This document shows positions 53,224 through 60,819 of a DNA stretch of 64,000 bases, piece after piece (the first letter of the stretch is position 1; every line of letters starts with the position of its first letter). A program made the position numbers and the translations under genes. The notes beneath the pieces were generated by a model. That model was not told the DNA's origin, made no database searches, and worked only from the letters and a program-made list of their open reading frames with translations. Source of the stretch: Micromonospora sp. WMMD1155 (lineage in GTDB: Bacteria; Actinomycetota; Actinomycetes; Mycobacteriales; Micromonosporaceae); NCBI RefSeq assembly GCF_029581275.1, contig NZ_CP120742.1, forward strand, positions 5,642,501-5,706,500, written 5' to 3'.

Positions 53224-55250
53224 GCTTCAACCCGTACGTCCCGCGCCCGATCGACCGGCCCACCGAGGTGCCGTTGGGCGGGCACGCCGACCTGAGCACC
53301 CTGGACGAGGCGAAGATCTTCGCCGCGCCGGGTGACCCGGCGGACTGGCCGGCCTGGCGGGAGCAGATCACCCGCTGGCGGGCCGACGCCCGGGACCGGA
53401 TCGGCTACGTCGGCGAGCACTACGACGAGATCACCGGCGACTGCTTCAGCGTCTGCCTGGCCTGGCTCTGGGACGAGGCACTCTACGACCACGAGCGCGG
53501 CGTCTTCACCGTCGACGCGTTCCTCGACGCGGCCGGACGGGACTTCGGCGGTTTCGACGGGGTGGTGCTCTGGCACGCGTACCCGGTGATCGGCCTGGAC
53601 GACCGTAACCAGTTCGACTGGTACCGGGACGTGCCGGAGCTGCCCGAGGTGGTCCGCGCGTTCCAGGAACGGGGGGTGCGGGTCTTCGTCGACTACAACC
53701 CGTGGGACACCGGCACCCGGCGCGAGGCGGGCACCGACGCCGAGGAGGTCGCCGCGCTGGCCGGCAAGCTCGGCGTCGACGGGGTCTTCCTGGACACCCT
53801 CAAGGAGGGCGCCGGCGAGCTGCGCGCCGCGCTGGACGCGGTCCGCCCCGGCATGATCCTGGAGGGCGAGAGCCGGGTTCCGTTGGCCCGCATCGCCGAC
53901 CACGCGATGTCGTGGGCGCAGTGGTTCGCCGACTCCGAGGTGCCCGGTGTGCTGCGGGCCAAGTGGTTCGAGCGGCGGCACGTGCTGCACCACACCCGGC
54001 GCTGGCACCGCGACCACCTCGACGAGCTGCACTCCGCCTGGCTCAACGGCGTCGGCGTACTGGTCTGGGAGAGCGTCTTCGGCGTCTGGGTCGGCTGGAA
54101 CGAGCGGGACCGGGCGGTCCTGCGGGCGATGCGCCGGGTGCAGAGCAGCCACGCCGCGTGGCTGCGCGCCGAGGACTGGGTGCCGCTGGCCGACCACCCC
54201 GGCCACTGCCAGGTGTACGCGTCCCGCTGGACGCACGACGACCGACCCCTGTGGACCGTGGTGAACCGGGGCGCCGACCACGACGGCCCCTGGCTGGTCG
54301 TCGACCCGGACGCCGGGCGACGTTTCGTCGACCTGGTCACCGGTGTCGAGCTGACCGTCACCGAGACCGCCGACGGTCGGCTCGCGGTGGGCGGTCCACT
54401 GCCGGCCGGCGCGATAGCGGCCGTGACGCCCGGTGTCGCCGCCGCGCACCAGCACGAGCCGCCGACCGGCGACCCGGCCTTCCCGGCCCGCGAGGCGGTA
54501 CGCGTGCGCACCCCGTGGGCGCCCCGGTCGCAGGTGCCGCCGGGCATGGTCGCCGTCGAGGGCGGCCGACGGGACCTCGTCGTCCGGCACCGGGTGCGGG
54601 AGACCGGGCTGTACGGCGAGGCGCCCTACGTCGACGAGTGGAAGCCGTTGCCGCCCCGACTGCACCACCCCGGCACACTGCGGCGCAGCGTGCGACTCGG
54701 CCGGTTCGCCATCGCCGTCCGCGAGGTCACCCACTCCGAGTACGCCGAGTTCCTGCGCGCCAGCGGCTACCGCCCGGTGCGCCCCGAACGGTTCACGGCG
54801 GGGAGCGGACCGGCCGACGCCCCGGTGACCGGGGTGGAGTTGGCCGACGCGCGGGCGTACGCCCAGTGGGCCGGGCTGCGGCTGCCCACCGAGGACGAGT
54901 GGCAGGTCGCCGCCGAGGCGGGGCTGCTCGTTAGGGGTGAGCCGTTGGTGTGGAACCTGACCGACAGCGAGCACTCCGACGGTCGTACCCGTTTCGCCAT
55001 CCTCAAGGGTGGTGCCGCCTACCGGGCGGAGGGCTCCGACTGGTATCTCGACGGCGGCCCGCAACCGGCGGACGTCTCGGTGAAGTTGCTGCTCACCGGC
55101 GCCGGTCTCACCCGCTCCGACCAGGTCGGTTTCCGCTGCGCGGCCGACCTGCCCGAGACCACGGACCTGCCCGAGACCACGGATCTGCCCGAGACCACGG
55201 ATCTGCCCGAGACCACGGATCTGCCGGGGACCACGGAGGTGATCCGGTGA
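53220..55250 (+). CDS. Fusion of a glycosidase-like TIM barrel and an FGE-like (SUMF1) domain
   Basis: The 676-residue protein has no signal peptide. Residues about 60-400 form a glycoside-hydrolase-like barrel ([55 protein letters not shown]), with a small beta domain after it. Residues about 435-640 show the formylglycine-generating-enzyme fold ([60 protein letters not shown]), but the FGE cysteine pair is missing, so it is more likely a binding module. Five DLPETT-like repeats end the chain. GTG start overlaps the kinase stop. Confidence 0.8.
   Translation: MSFNPYVPRPIDRPTEVPLGGHADLSTLDEAKIFAAPGDPADWPAWREQITRWRADARDRIGYVGEHYDEITGDCFSVCLAWLWDEALYDHERGVFTVDAFLDAAGRDFGGFDGVVLWHAYPVIGLDDRNQFDWYRDVPELPEVVRAFQERGVRVFVDYNPWDTGTRREAGTDAEEVAALAGKLGVDGVFLDTLKEGAGELRAALDAVRPGMILEGESRVPLARIADHAMSWAQWFADSEVPGVLRAKWFERRHVLHHTRRWHRDHLDELHSAWLNGVGVLVWESVFGVWVGWNERDRAVLRAMRRVQSSHAAWLRAEDWVPLADHPGHCQVYASRWTHDDRPLWTVVNRGADHDGPWLVVDPDAGRRFVDLVTGVELTVTETADGRLAVGGPLPAGAIAAVTPGVAAAHQHEPPTGDPAFPAREAVRVRTPWAPRSQVPPGMVAVEGGRRDLVVRHRVRETGLYGEAPYVDEWKPLPPRLHHPGTLRRSVRLGRFAIAVREVTHSEYAEFLRASGYRPVRPERFTAGSGPADAPVTGVELADARAYAQWAGLRLPTEDEWQVAAEAGLLVRGEPLVWNLTDSEHSDGRTRFAILKGGAAYRAEGSDWYLDGGPQPADVSVKLLLTGAGLTRSDQVGFRCAADLPETTDLPETTDLPETTDLPETTDLPGTTEVIR
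55144..55237 (+). repeat. Tandem 18-bp coding repeat (DLPETT)
   Basis: The unit GACCTGCCCGAGACCACG or GATCTG variant is repeated five times in frame at the 3' end of the fusion gene, giving DLPETT four times and DLPGTT once. The near identity of the copies indicates recent slippage. The tail is probably flexible. Confidence 0.9.
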
Positions 55251-56434
55251 CCGCGCCACTGGACGGGGTGAAGGTCGTCGACCTGGCGACCCTCTTCGCC
55301 GGGCCGCTCGCGGCGGCGTTCCTCGGCGACTTCGGCGCCGACGTGATCAAGGTGGAGCACCCGGTCAAGCCGGACCCGTCCCGGGGGCACGGCCCGGCCC
55401 GGGACGGCGTGGGGCTCTGGTGGAAAGTCCTCGGCCGCAACAAGCGCACCGTCACCCTGAACCTGTCCGACCCGGACGGTGCCGCGTTGCTGCGTCGACT
55501 GCTCGCCGACGCCGACGTGCTGGTGGAGAACTTCCGCCCGGGCACCCTGGAGCGGTGGGGGCTCGGCCCGGCCGAGCTGCACGCCGTCAACCCCCGCCTG
55601 GTCATCACCCGGATCAGCGGGTTCGGACAGGTCGGCCCGTACGCCCGCCGACCCGGGTTCGGCACACTCGCCGAGGCGATGAGCGGCTTCGCGGCGGCCA
55701 CCGGGGAACCGGACGGCCCGCCCACCCTGCCACCGTTCGGCCTGGCCGACTCGGTGACCGCGCTCGCCGCCGCGTACGCGGTGATGCTCGCCCTGCGCGC
55801 CCGGGACGTCACCGGCACCGGGCAGGTCGTGGACCTCGCCATCATCGAGCCGATCATGGCGATGCTCGGGCCGCAGATCACCTGGTACGACCAGATCGGC
55901 TACGTCCAGCCCCGGCTGGGCAACCGGTCCAACAACAACGCCCCGCGCAACACCTACCGGTGCGCGGACGGGCGCTGGGTGGCGGTCTCCACCAGCGCGC
56001 AAAGCATCGCCGAGCGGGTACTGCGGCTGGTGGGACGACCCGAGCTGGTCGACGAGCCGTGGTTCGGCACCGGCAGCGGCCGGGCCGCGCACGCCGACGA
56101 GTTGGACGCCGCGGTGGGCGCCTGGGTGGCACAGCGCGACCGCGACGAGGTGGTGGCCGCCTTCGAGGAGGCACAGGCGGCCGTCGCGCCCGTCTACGAC
56201 GTACGCGACATCCTCGCCGACCCGCAGTACGCGGCACTCGGCACCGTACGCACAGTGCCGGACGAGGAGTTGGGCGAGGTGCGGATGCAGAACGTGCCGT
56301 TCCGGCTCACCGACACGCCGGGCGAGATCCGGCACGCCGGACGGCGGCACGGTCAGGACACCGACGCGGTGTTCGGGGCGCTCGGCCTGACCGACGAGGA
56401 GTTGGCGGCGCTGCGCGAACGGGGCGTGCTCTGA
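55247..56434 (+). CDS. CaiB/BaiF-type (class III) CoA transferase
   Basis: The 395-residue enzyme begins [34 protein letters not shown], the family's start, with [59 protein letters not shown] and the catalytic Asp in [16 protein letters not shown]. It moves CoA between carboxylic acids. Next to a CitE-like lyase it likely activates a hydroxy- or dicarboxylic acid for carbon-carbon cleavage. GTG start overlaps the previous stop; the next gene overlaps by one base. Confidence 0.93.
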   Translation: MTAPLDGVKVVDLATLFAGPLAAAFLGDFGADVIKVEHPVKPDPSRGHGPARDGVGLWWKVLGRNKRTVTLNLSDPDGAALLRRLLADADVLVENFRPGTLERWGLGPAELHAVNPRLVITRISGFGQVGPYARRPGFGTLAEAMSGFAAATGEPDGPPTLPPFGLADSVTALAAAYAVMLALRARDVTGTGQVVDLAIIEPIMAMLGPQITWYDQIGYVQPRLGNRSNNNAPRNTYRCADGRWVAVSTSAQSIAERVLRLVGRPELVDEPWFGTGSGRAAHADELDAAVGAWVAQRDRDEVVAAFEEAQAAVAPVYDVRDILADPQYAALGTVRTVPDEELGEVRMQNVPFRLTDTPGEIRHAGRRHGQDTDAVFGALGLTDEELAALRERGVL

Positions 56435-57255
56435 TGCTGCTGAGCTGGCTCTACGTGCCCGGCGACCGCCCGGACCGGTTCGCCAAGGCGGTCGCCTCGG
56501 GCGCCGACGCGGTCATCCTCGACCTGGAGGACGCCGTGGTCGCCGGGCGCAAGGCGTACGCCCGCGAGGCCGTCGCCGAGTTCCTCGCCGACCCGCACCC
56601 GGTGCCGGTGCAGGTCCGGGTCAACGAGCTGACCGGCCCGGACGTCGACGCCGACCTGACGGCGGTGGCCGACCGGCCCGGGTTGAGCGGGCTACGGCTG
56701 CCGAAGGTCGAGTCGGCCGCGACGGTGACCGCCCTCGCCGAGCGCGTCGACGTACCAGTGCACCCGCTGATCGAGTCGGCGCTCGGGCTGGAGTCCGCGT
56801 ACCCCATCGCCGTGGCCCACCCGGCGGTGGCCTCGATCGGCCTCGGTGAGGCCGACCTGCGCTCGGACCTCGGGGTGAGCGACGACGACGGCCTGCTCTG
56901 GGCGCGCGGCCGGGTGGTGGTCGCGGCCCGCGCGGCCGGTCTGACCCCACCGGCGATGTCGGTGTACGCCGACGTGGTGGACCTCGCCGGTCTGGCCGCG
57001 TCGTGTGCGGTCGGGCGGCGGCTCGGATTCCTCGGCCGCACGGCGATCCACCCGCGCCAGCTTCCGGTGATCGTGGAGGCGTTCCGTCCGGCCGAGCGGG
57101 AGGTGGCCCGCGCCGCCGAGCTGCTGGCCGCGGTGGCGGACGCGGAACTGCGGGACTCGGGGACCGTGGTCCTGCCCGACGGCCGGTTCGCGGACCGGGC
57201 GATGGTGGCCGCCGCCCAGCGTGTCGTCGATCTGGCCGCACGCTACGCCGTCTGA
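56434..57255 (+). CDS. CitE-like HpcH/HpaI aldolase/lyase
   Basis: The 273-residue protein is a CitE-type TIM barrel: SWLYVPGDRPDRFAKAVASGADAVILDLEDAV, RVNELTGPDVDADL, GLRLPKVESAATV with the catalytic Glu, HPLIESALGLESA and SIGLGEADLRSDLGV. The family cleaves malyl-, citramalyl- or hydroxymethylglutaryl-type CoA esters with a divalent metal. It is the last gene of the operon, coupled to the CoA transferase through TGATG. Substrate chain is not readable from sequence. Confidence 0.92.
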   Translation: MLLSWLYVPGDRPDRFAKAVASGADAVILDLEDAVVAGRKAYAREAVAEFLADPHPVPVQVRVNELTGPDVDADLTAVADRPGLSGLRLPKVESAATVTALAERVDVPVHPLIESALGLESAYPIAVAHPAVASIGLGEADLRSDLGVSDDDGLLWARGRVVVAARAAGLTPPAMSVYADVVDLAGLAASCAVGRRLGFLGRTAIHPRQLPVIVEAFRPAEREVARAAELLAAVADAELRDSGTVVLPDGRFADRAMVAAAQRVVDLAARYAV

Positions 57256-57270
57256 GCGCACCGGTCGCCG

Positions 57271-57360
57271 GTCACCGGGCTGGTCGCAGTCGCGTGGGCT
57301 GGTGGTGCGGTCGGAGTCACCGGGCTGGCTGCGGTCGCGTGAGCTGGTGGTGCCTTCGGA
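57271..57360. repeat. Two tandem 45-bp repeats and a third partial copy after the operon
   Basis: Copies at 57271-57315 and 57316-57360 both begin GTCACCGGGCTGG and agree at most positions; a degenerate partial copy continues into the DUF305 stop region. They fill the gap between the CitE-like gene and the convergent DUF305 gene. No clean terminator hairpin is visible here. Confidence 0.75.
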
Positions 57361-57362
57361 GG

Positions 57363-58043
57363 TCAGCGGGCGGTCGCGGTCGCCGGTGCGCCGGCCGACG
57401 TCGTCGGGTCGAGCCGGTCGAGCCGCGCGAGGTGGGCGTTGCCGTCCCGGACCACGGCCTGGGCCATCGCCGTGGCCGCCGGGTGGGCCCCGGCGCGTTG
57501 CTCCGCCACGGCGACCCGGGCCGCCTGCGTGAGGTGCGCGCGCAGGTGCCCGGCGAGCAGCCGGTGGAACGGTGTCCCGGTGGCCGCCCGCAGTGCGGTC
57601 ACCTGCTCGGCGGTGACCATGCCCGGCATGTCGTGACCCTCGTGCGGGTTGGTCGTCGGCGCGCCGGCATCGTCCAACAGCCGGAGAGCCCGGTGCAGGT
57701 CGGCGCGCTCGGTGGCCTCGACCTGAGCGGCCAGATGTCGCCAACCCGGGTCCGTGGTCCGGGCCGGCACGAGTTCGAGTACGGGCAGCAGGCGTTCGGC
57801 CATCGCCGCCGTCAACTGGAGCCAGGCGATGTCGGTGGGGCTGAACGGTCCCGTCGGTGCCGGCGCGACCGTCGCCGGTGGCCGGGTCGGTGCGAGGTCG
57901 ACCGCCGGTGGCTCGGTCGATGTCGGCGTGACCGCCGGTGGCGGGGTCGGTGTGGTGGTGCGGGACGGGCCGGGTGGCCCGGCGGCGCAGCCGGCGACGA
58001 GCAGGACGCCGACGAGCACCGTGGACGCTGTCGACCGGAGCAT
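57363..58043 (-). CDS. DUF305-family lipoprotein
   Basis: The 226-residue protein has a signal with lipobox LVAGC (VGVLLVAGCAAG), a Pro/Thr linker and a DUF305 domain: FSPTDIAWLQLTAAMAERLLPVLELV, HEGHDMPGMVTAEQVTALRAATGTPFHRLLAGHLRAHLTQAARVAVAEQ. The paired His and Met of HEGHDMPGM recall metal (copper) binding in this ferritin-like family, though function is unproven. It lies 58 bases after the DUF1996 gene and is probably in its operon. Confidence 0.85.
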   Translation of the reverse strand: MLRSTASTVLVGVLLVAGCAAGPPGPSRTTTPTPPPAVTPTSTEPPAVDLAPTRPPATVAPAPTGPFSPTDIAWLQLTAAMAERLLPVLELVPARTTDPGWRHLAAQVEATERADLHRALRLLDDAGAPTTNPHEGHDMPGMVTAEQVTALRAATGTPFHRLLAGHLRAHLTQAARVAVAEQRAGAHPAATAMAQAVVRDGNAHLARLDRLDPTTSAGAPATATAR

Positions 58044-58101
58044 CCGACCTCCTTCCGCCAGGGCGGCGGGCCCGCGTCACCGGGCCCGCCGGACCTGTCG
58101 C

Positions 58102-59037
58102 TCAGATCGGTCGGCCGTCGTGACCGCACTTGATGACGGGGCGGATGCAGTCCTGGACCCGGCGGGCCATCTCCGCCACCGGCCACGCGTTGAAGAAGTC
58201 ACCGTGCATCGTGTAGCCCGGCCCGGAAGCCAGCCGGAACCGCGACGGGTCGCCGGTGACCGGGTAGCGCAGCACCTGCCGCAACTTCGGCACGTGCACG
58301 GGGTGGGTGCTCGGGCAGGCCTGGTTCACCGGGTACGCGAGGTGGCTCTTGTGGTCCGGCGAGTCCAGGTCCCGGCCGTTCCAACACTGCGGGAAGTCCA
58401 GGTACGACTCCAGCATCGTGCCGGACGGGCAGTTCACGAAGTCCTTCGACGGCGGCACGTGCCCGGCGTGCAGGCACGACCAACGGGCGATGCTGTCGTT
58501 CGGCCCGGTGGCCTTCGCGTTGCCGGCGACCAGACGCAGCCCCAGCGGGAACGGTTGGGTGTTCGCGACGACGTCGGAGCGTACGCCCTCGCCCAGGTAG
58601 TAGAACGTGGCGATCGCCGGCTCCACCGGCACGTTGTCCCGGTACAGGGTCGGCACCCAGTAGGACGAGACGTCCACTCGCGGGTTGCAGGTGGTGGGGG
58701 AGTTGACCAGGTCGGGGAGCGTGGTGCCGGCGTTCGTCACCGTGCTGCCGAAGAAGCTGTGCATGTGCGAGGCTCCGGGCAGCCCGGGGAAGATGATCGG
58801 GTCGTCCGGCAGTCGGTGGCTGTAGGTGCAGTCGGCGGGGAACTCGGCGACCCGGATGACGTTGGTGCCGAAGTCACCACCGGCCTGCCCGGGTGCGGCG
58901 TCGGCTCTGGCCGGGGCGGCGTCGGCCCGGTCGGTGGCGGAGACCAGGTACGTGCCGAGGAGCACCAGTAGTGCGCCGATCGCCGTGGCGAGGCGCAGTC
59001 GGCGGGGCATGCCGGAGAGGGGTGCGGCCCTGTCCAT
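58102..59037 (-). CDS. Secreted DUF1996 protein
   Basis: The 311-residue precursor has a signal peptide ending near ADAAP and a DUF1996 domain: GDFGTNVIRVAEFPADCTYSHRLPDDPIIFPG, SHMHSFFGSTVTNAGTT, SSYWVPTLYRDN, FPQCWNGRDLDSPDHKSHLAYP and a HPVHVPKLRQVLRYP segment, with conserved His and Cys. Bacterial and fungal members are secreted and linked to polysaccharide growth, function unknown. AGGAG precedes the ATG by seven bases. A LacI-type palindrome at its promoter supports sugar control. Confidence 0.9.
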   Translation of the reverse strand: MDRAAPLSGMPRRLRLATAIGALLVLLGTYLVSATDRADAAPARADAAPGQAGGDFGTNVIRVAEFPADCTYSHRLPDDPIIFPGLPGASHMHSFFGSTVTNAGTTLPDLVNSPTTCNPRVDVSSYWVPTLYRDNVPVEPAIATFYYLGEGVRSDVVANTQPFPLGLRLVAGNAKATGPNDSIARWSCLHAGHVPPSKDFVNCPSGTMLESYLDFPQCWNGRDLDSPDHKSHLAYPVNQACPSTHPVHVPKLRQVLRYPVTGDPSRFRLASGPGYTMHGDFFNAWPVAEMARRVQDCIRPVIKCGHDGRPI

Positions 59038-59146
59038 CGTGTGACTCCTGTCGAGAGGACGGGTCAGGGACAGCTCCGGCGCCGCCGCCGAAGACAGCGG
59101 AGTGTGTCCTGGCCAGACATGGTGGTGGCTTGGTGAGCCCGAGAAG

Positions 59147-59196
59147 AGAGAGCGCTCTCTTGGTCCCAGCGTCACCCATATGTCGACTCTTGTCAA
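59147..59196 (-). promoter_or_regulatory. DUF1996 promoter with LacI-type palindrome
   Basis: On the minus strand TTGACA (59196-59191), 17 bp and GACGCT (59173-59168) form a promoter. AGAGAGCGCTCTCT (59147-59160), a perfect 14-bp palindrome with the GAGCGCTC core typical of actinomycete LacI (CebR-like) operators, lies just downstream of the -10. A repressor bound there would block the DUF1996-DUF305 operon. Confidence 0.72.
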
Positions 59197-59223
59197 TGCG
59201 TCCGGCACCTGATGGAAAAGACG

Positions 59224-59262
59224 CCGAAGGGCCGGGCCCCGTGGTGGGGTCCGGCCCTTCGG
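59224..59262. terminator. Terminator of the C39-like gene
   Basis: CCGAAGGGCCGG (59224-59235) pairs with CCGGCCCTTCGG (59251-59262), continuing inward with CCCC/GGGG. It lies 12 bases past the stop of the minus-strand protease gene. Confidence 0.88.
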
Positions 59263-59274
59263 TGTGTCTACGGC

Positions 59275-59928
59275 TTAGCTGGTGGCGTAGCCGCGGGTGG
59301 CGATCCAGTCGGCGAGGTGCTCGACGGTGACCTCGTAGGAGGCGGTGTTCGGGTCGGCGGAGTCGGCGATCTTGACGATGTCGCCGTTGTCGCGGTAGCC
59401 GACCACGCTGATGTAGTGCCCACCCTCGAAGGAGTGGATACCACCGTCGGTGTCAGTGGTGGTGCCGGCGATGTTGGCGACCACGGCCCGGCCGTCGTCG
59501 ACGGTGCGGACGATGTCGGCGCGCAGCTTGTCGGTCTGCTTGTCGTCGGCCTTCGGGGTGCTGATCTCGACGGAGTGGTAGGCGTCGTTCTTGCCGGTCT
59601 CCTTGTTCAGCACCGGGGTGATGTCGTTGATGGAGTTGGTGCCGGCCTCGGTGGTGCCCATCTCCTTGGCCATGGCGTCCACGCTGATGTCCTTGCCCTG
59701 CACGCTCAGGGCGTTACGGGCGGCGGCGGGGCCGCAGTAGTAGAAGTTCGGCTGGGCCTCGTAGCGCACACCCAACTCCCGCTCACCACTCTTACGATCC
59801 TGCGTCTGCGTGGTGGGCTTGGCATCCGACATCGCATACGCCGCGGTCACGGGGCCGGCGATGGCACCACCGGTGAACGCGAGACCAGCAGCGGTCAGGG
59901 CGGTCTTACGAATCAGATCGGTACGCAT
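59275..59928 (-). CDS. Secreted C39-like cysteine peptidase
   Basis: The 217-residue precursor has a signal peptide (MRTDLIRKTALTAAGLAFTGGAIAGPVTAAYA) and a papain-like C39_2 domain: FYYCGPAAARNALSVQG with the catalytic Cys, EGGHYISVVGY with the catalytic His and VKIADSADPN with the Asp. It is smaller than bacteriocin-processing C39 proteins and lacks a transporter partner. It probably cleaves proteins outside the cell. GAGGAG precedes the ATG by nine bases. The region upstream contains two structured repeats. Confidence 0.88.
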   Translation of the reverse strand: MRTDLIRKTALTAAGLAFTGGAIAGPVTAAYAMSDAKPTTQTQDRKSGERELGVRYEAQPNFYYCGPAAARNALSVQGKDISVDAMAKEMGTTEAGTNSINDITPVLNKETGKNDAYHSVEISTPKADDKQTDKLRADIVRTVDDGRAVVANIAGTTTDTDGGIHSFEGGHYISVVGYRDNGDIVKIADSADPNTASYEVTVEHLADWIATRGYATS

Positions 59929-60054
59929 GATGGCGTGCTCCTCTGCTTCATCGGGGGACACCGCACGACGCACGGGGGACGGCCATGCGGGGGAAGTTCA
60001 GTTCCCGGCGACCCGGTGGGGTCGGCGTCGGGACAGACCACAACGGTCCGGGGT

Positions 60055-60175
60055 GGCGGATCATTCCACCGGTGGTCGGCCGGGTGCTTGGCCGGCGAGC
60101 CAGGGATGTAACCGGCTGGGGCGGCGGATCATTCCGCCGGGCTCCCGGCCCGTGGCGCTTGGGGATGTAACCCGG
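60055..60175 (-). repeat. Two tandem structured units upstream of the C39-like gene
   Basis: Each unit has, on the minus strand, GGTTACATCCC followed about 40 bases later by CCGGNGGAATGATCCGCC. Units are at 60123-60175 and 60055-60115. The second part forms a small hairpin (GGCGGA-TCAT-TCCGCC on the plus strand in one copy), and the outer pair differs between copies as C/G versus T/A. They may be protein-binding sites or a leader RNA. The rest of 59929-60819 holds no gene and several hairpins. Confidence 0.6.
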
Positions 60176-60448
60176 ACGGTCCGGCCGGTGTTCCCGCGGA
60201 TGCCCTGCACCAACGACCGACAGTCGCGGTGGCGTGCCAGGTAAACGACCCCGCCCGGTCCCCGATTCCACCAGCCGGGTGACCCCCGCCACCACCTCGG
60301 CGCTCGCCCCCGACCTGCCGCTGCTGCTGCCTGGACAAACCTCACGTACGGCGCGAACGTCGCCTAGGAGCCCGGCCGCCCCCGCCGGCAGCCGCGCTGC
60401 CACGCACCCGCCCCGGCGAAATGCCCCAGCCAACGACCACCACCGCCT

Positions 60449-60525
60449 TGATCCACTCCGGTTCGGCGATATCGCGGTGTCCGGGTGCCGGGGATACCCC
60501 GAGTTCGGCGAAACGGAGTGGATCA
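60449..60525. repeat. Imperfect inverted repeat with TGATCCACTCCG ends
   Basis: TGATCCACTCCG (60449-60460) is exactly complementary to CGGAGTGGATCA (60514-60525), and pairing continues inward with mismatches through TTCGGCGA. The unit spans 77 bp. A related segment, TCGGCGATGTCGCACTATCC, recurs near 60630, so the region holds nested copies. Confidence 0.75.
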
Positions 60526-60655
60526 CGACCAGCACGCGCCGTATCGCACCATTTGCGTCGATCACGCGGACTCGCCGCCGCAGGCACCCGCGACGAGACG
60601 CGGAAGGTCGGCGTATCCGACCGCATGCTCGGCGATGTCGCACTATCCCCGAAAC

Positions 60656-60733
60656 TGCTGCCTCGTGGCACCGTGAGGCAGCACCTTCCCGGAAGTTGCG
60701 CGAATCTTGGCCGCGCCGCGCCCGCGGCGCGGC
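60656..60733. repeat. Two hairpins in the gap before the S15 peptidase gene
   Basis: TGCTGCCTC (60656-60664) pairs with GAGGCAGCA (60675-60683). GCCGCGCCGCG (60710-60720) pairs with CGCGGCGCGGC (60723-60733). Together with the repeats at 60055 and 60449 they make this intergenic stretch a cluster of palindromes. One of them may terminate the minus-strand S15 gene ending at 60820. Confidence 0.6.
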
Positions 60734-60819
60734 GCAGGCGTGCCGGGGTGGGGCTGACGTGCTGGTGGGGCAGACCGCAACATCTCGGACTGCCCCACCC
60801 GCGTGCGTGAGCGACGGGA

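Noticed and set aside
55144..55250. DLPETT repeats looked like an LPxTG sortase signal at the C-terminus.
   Set aside because: There is no following hydrophobic segment or basic tail, the protein has no signal peptide, and the motif ends TT instead of TG; it is a tandem repeat.
53220..55250. The C-terminal domain could be read as an active formylglycine-generating enzyme.
   Set aside because: The conserved cysteine pair is missing; the only Cys in that part is in GFRCAAD, and no sulfatase gene is near.
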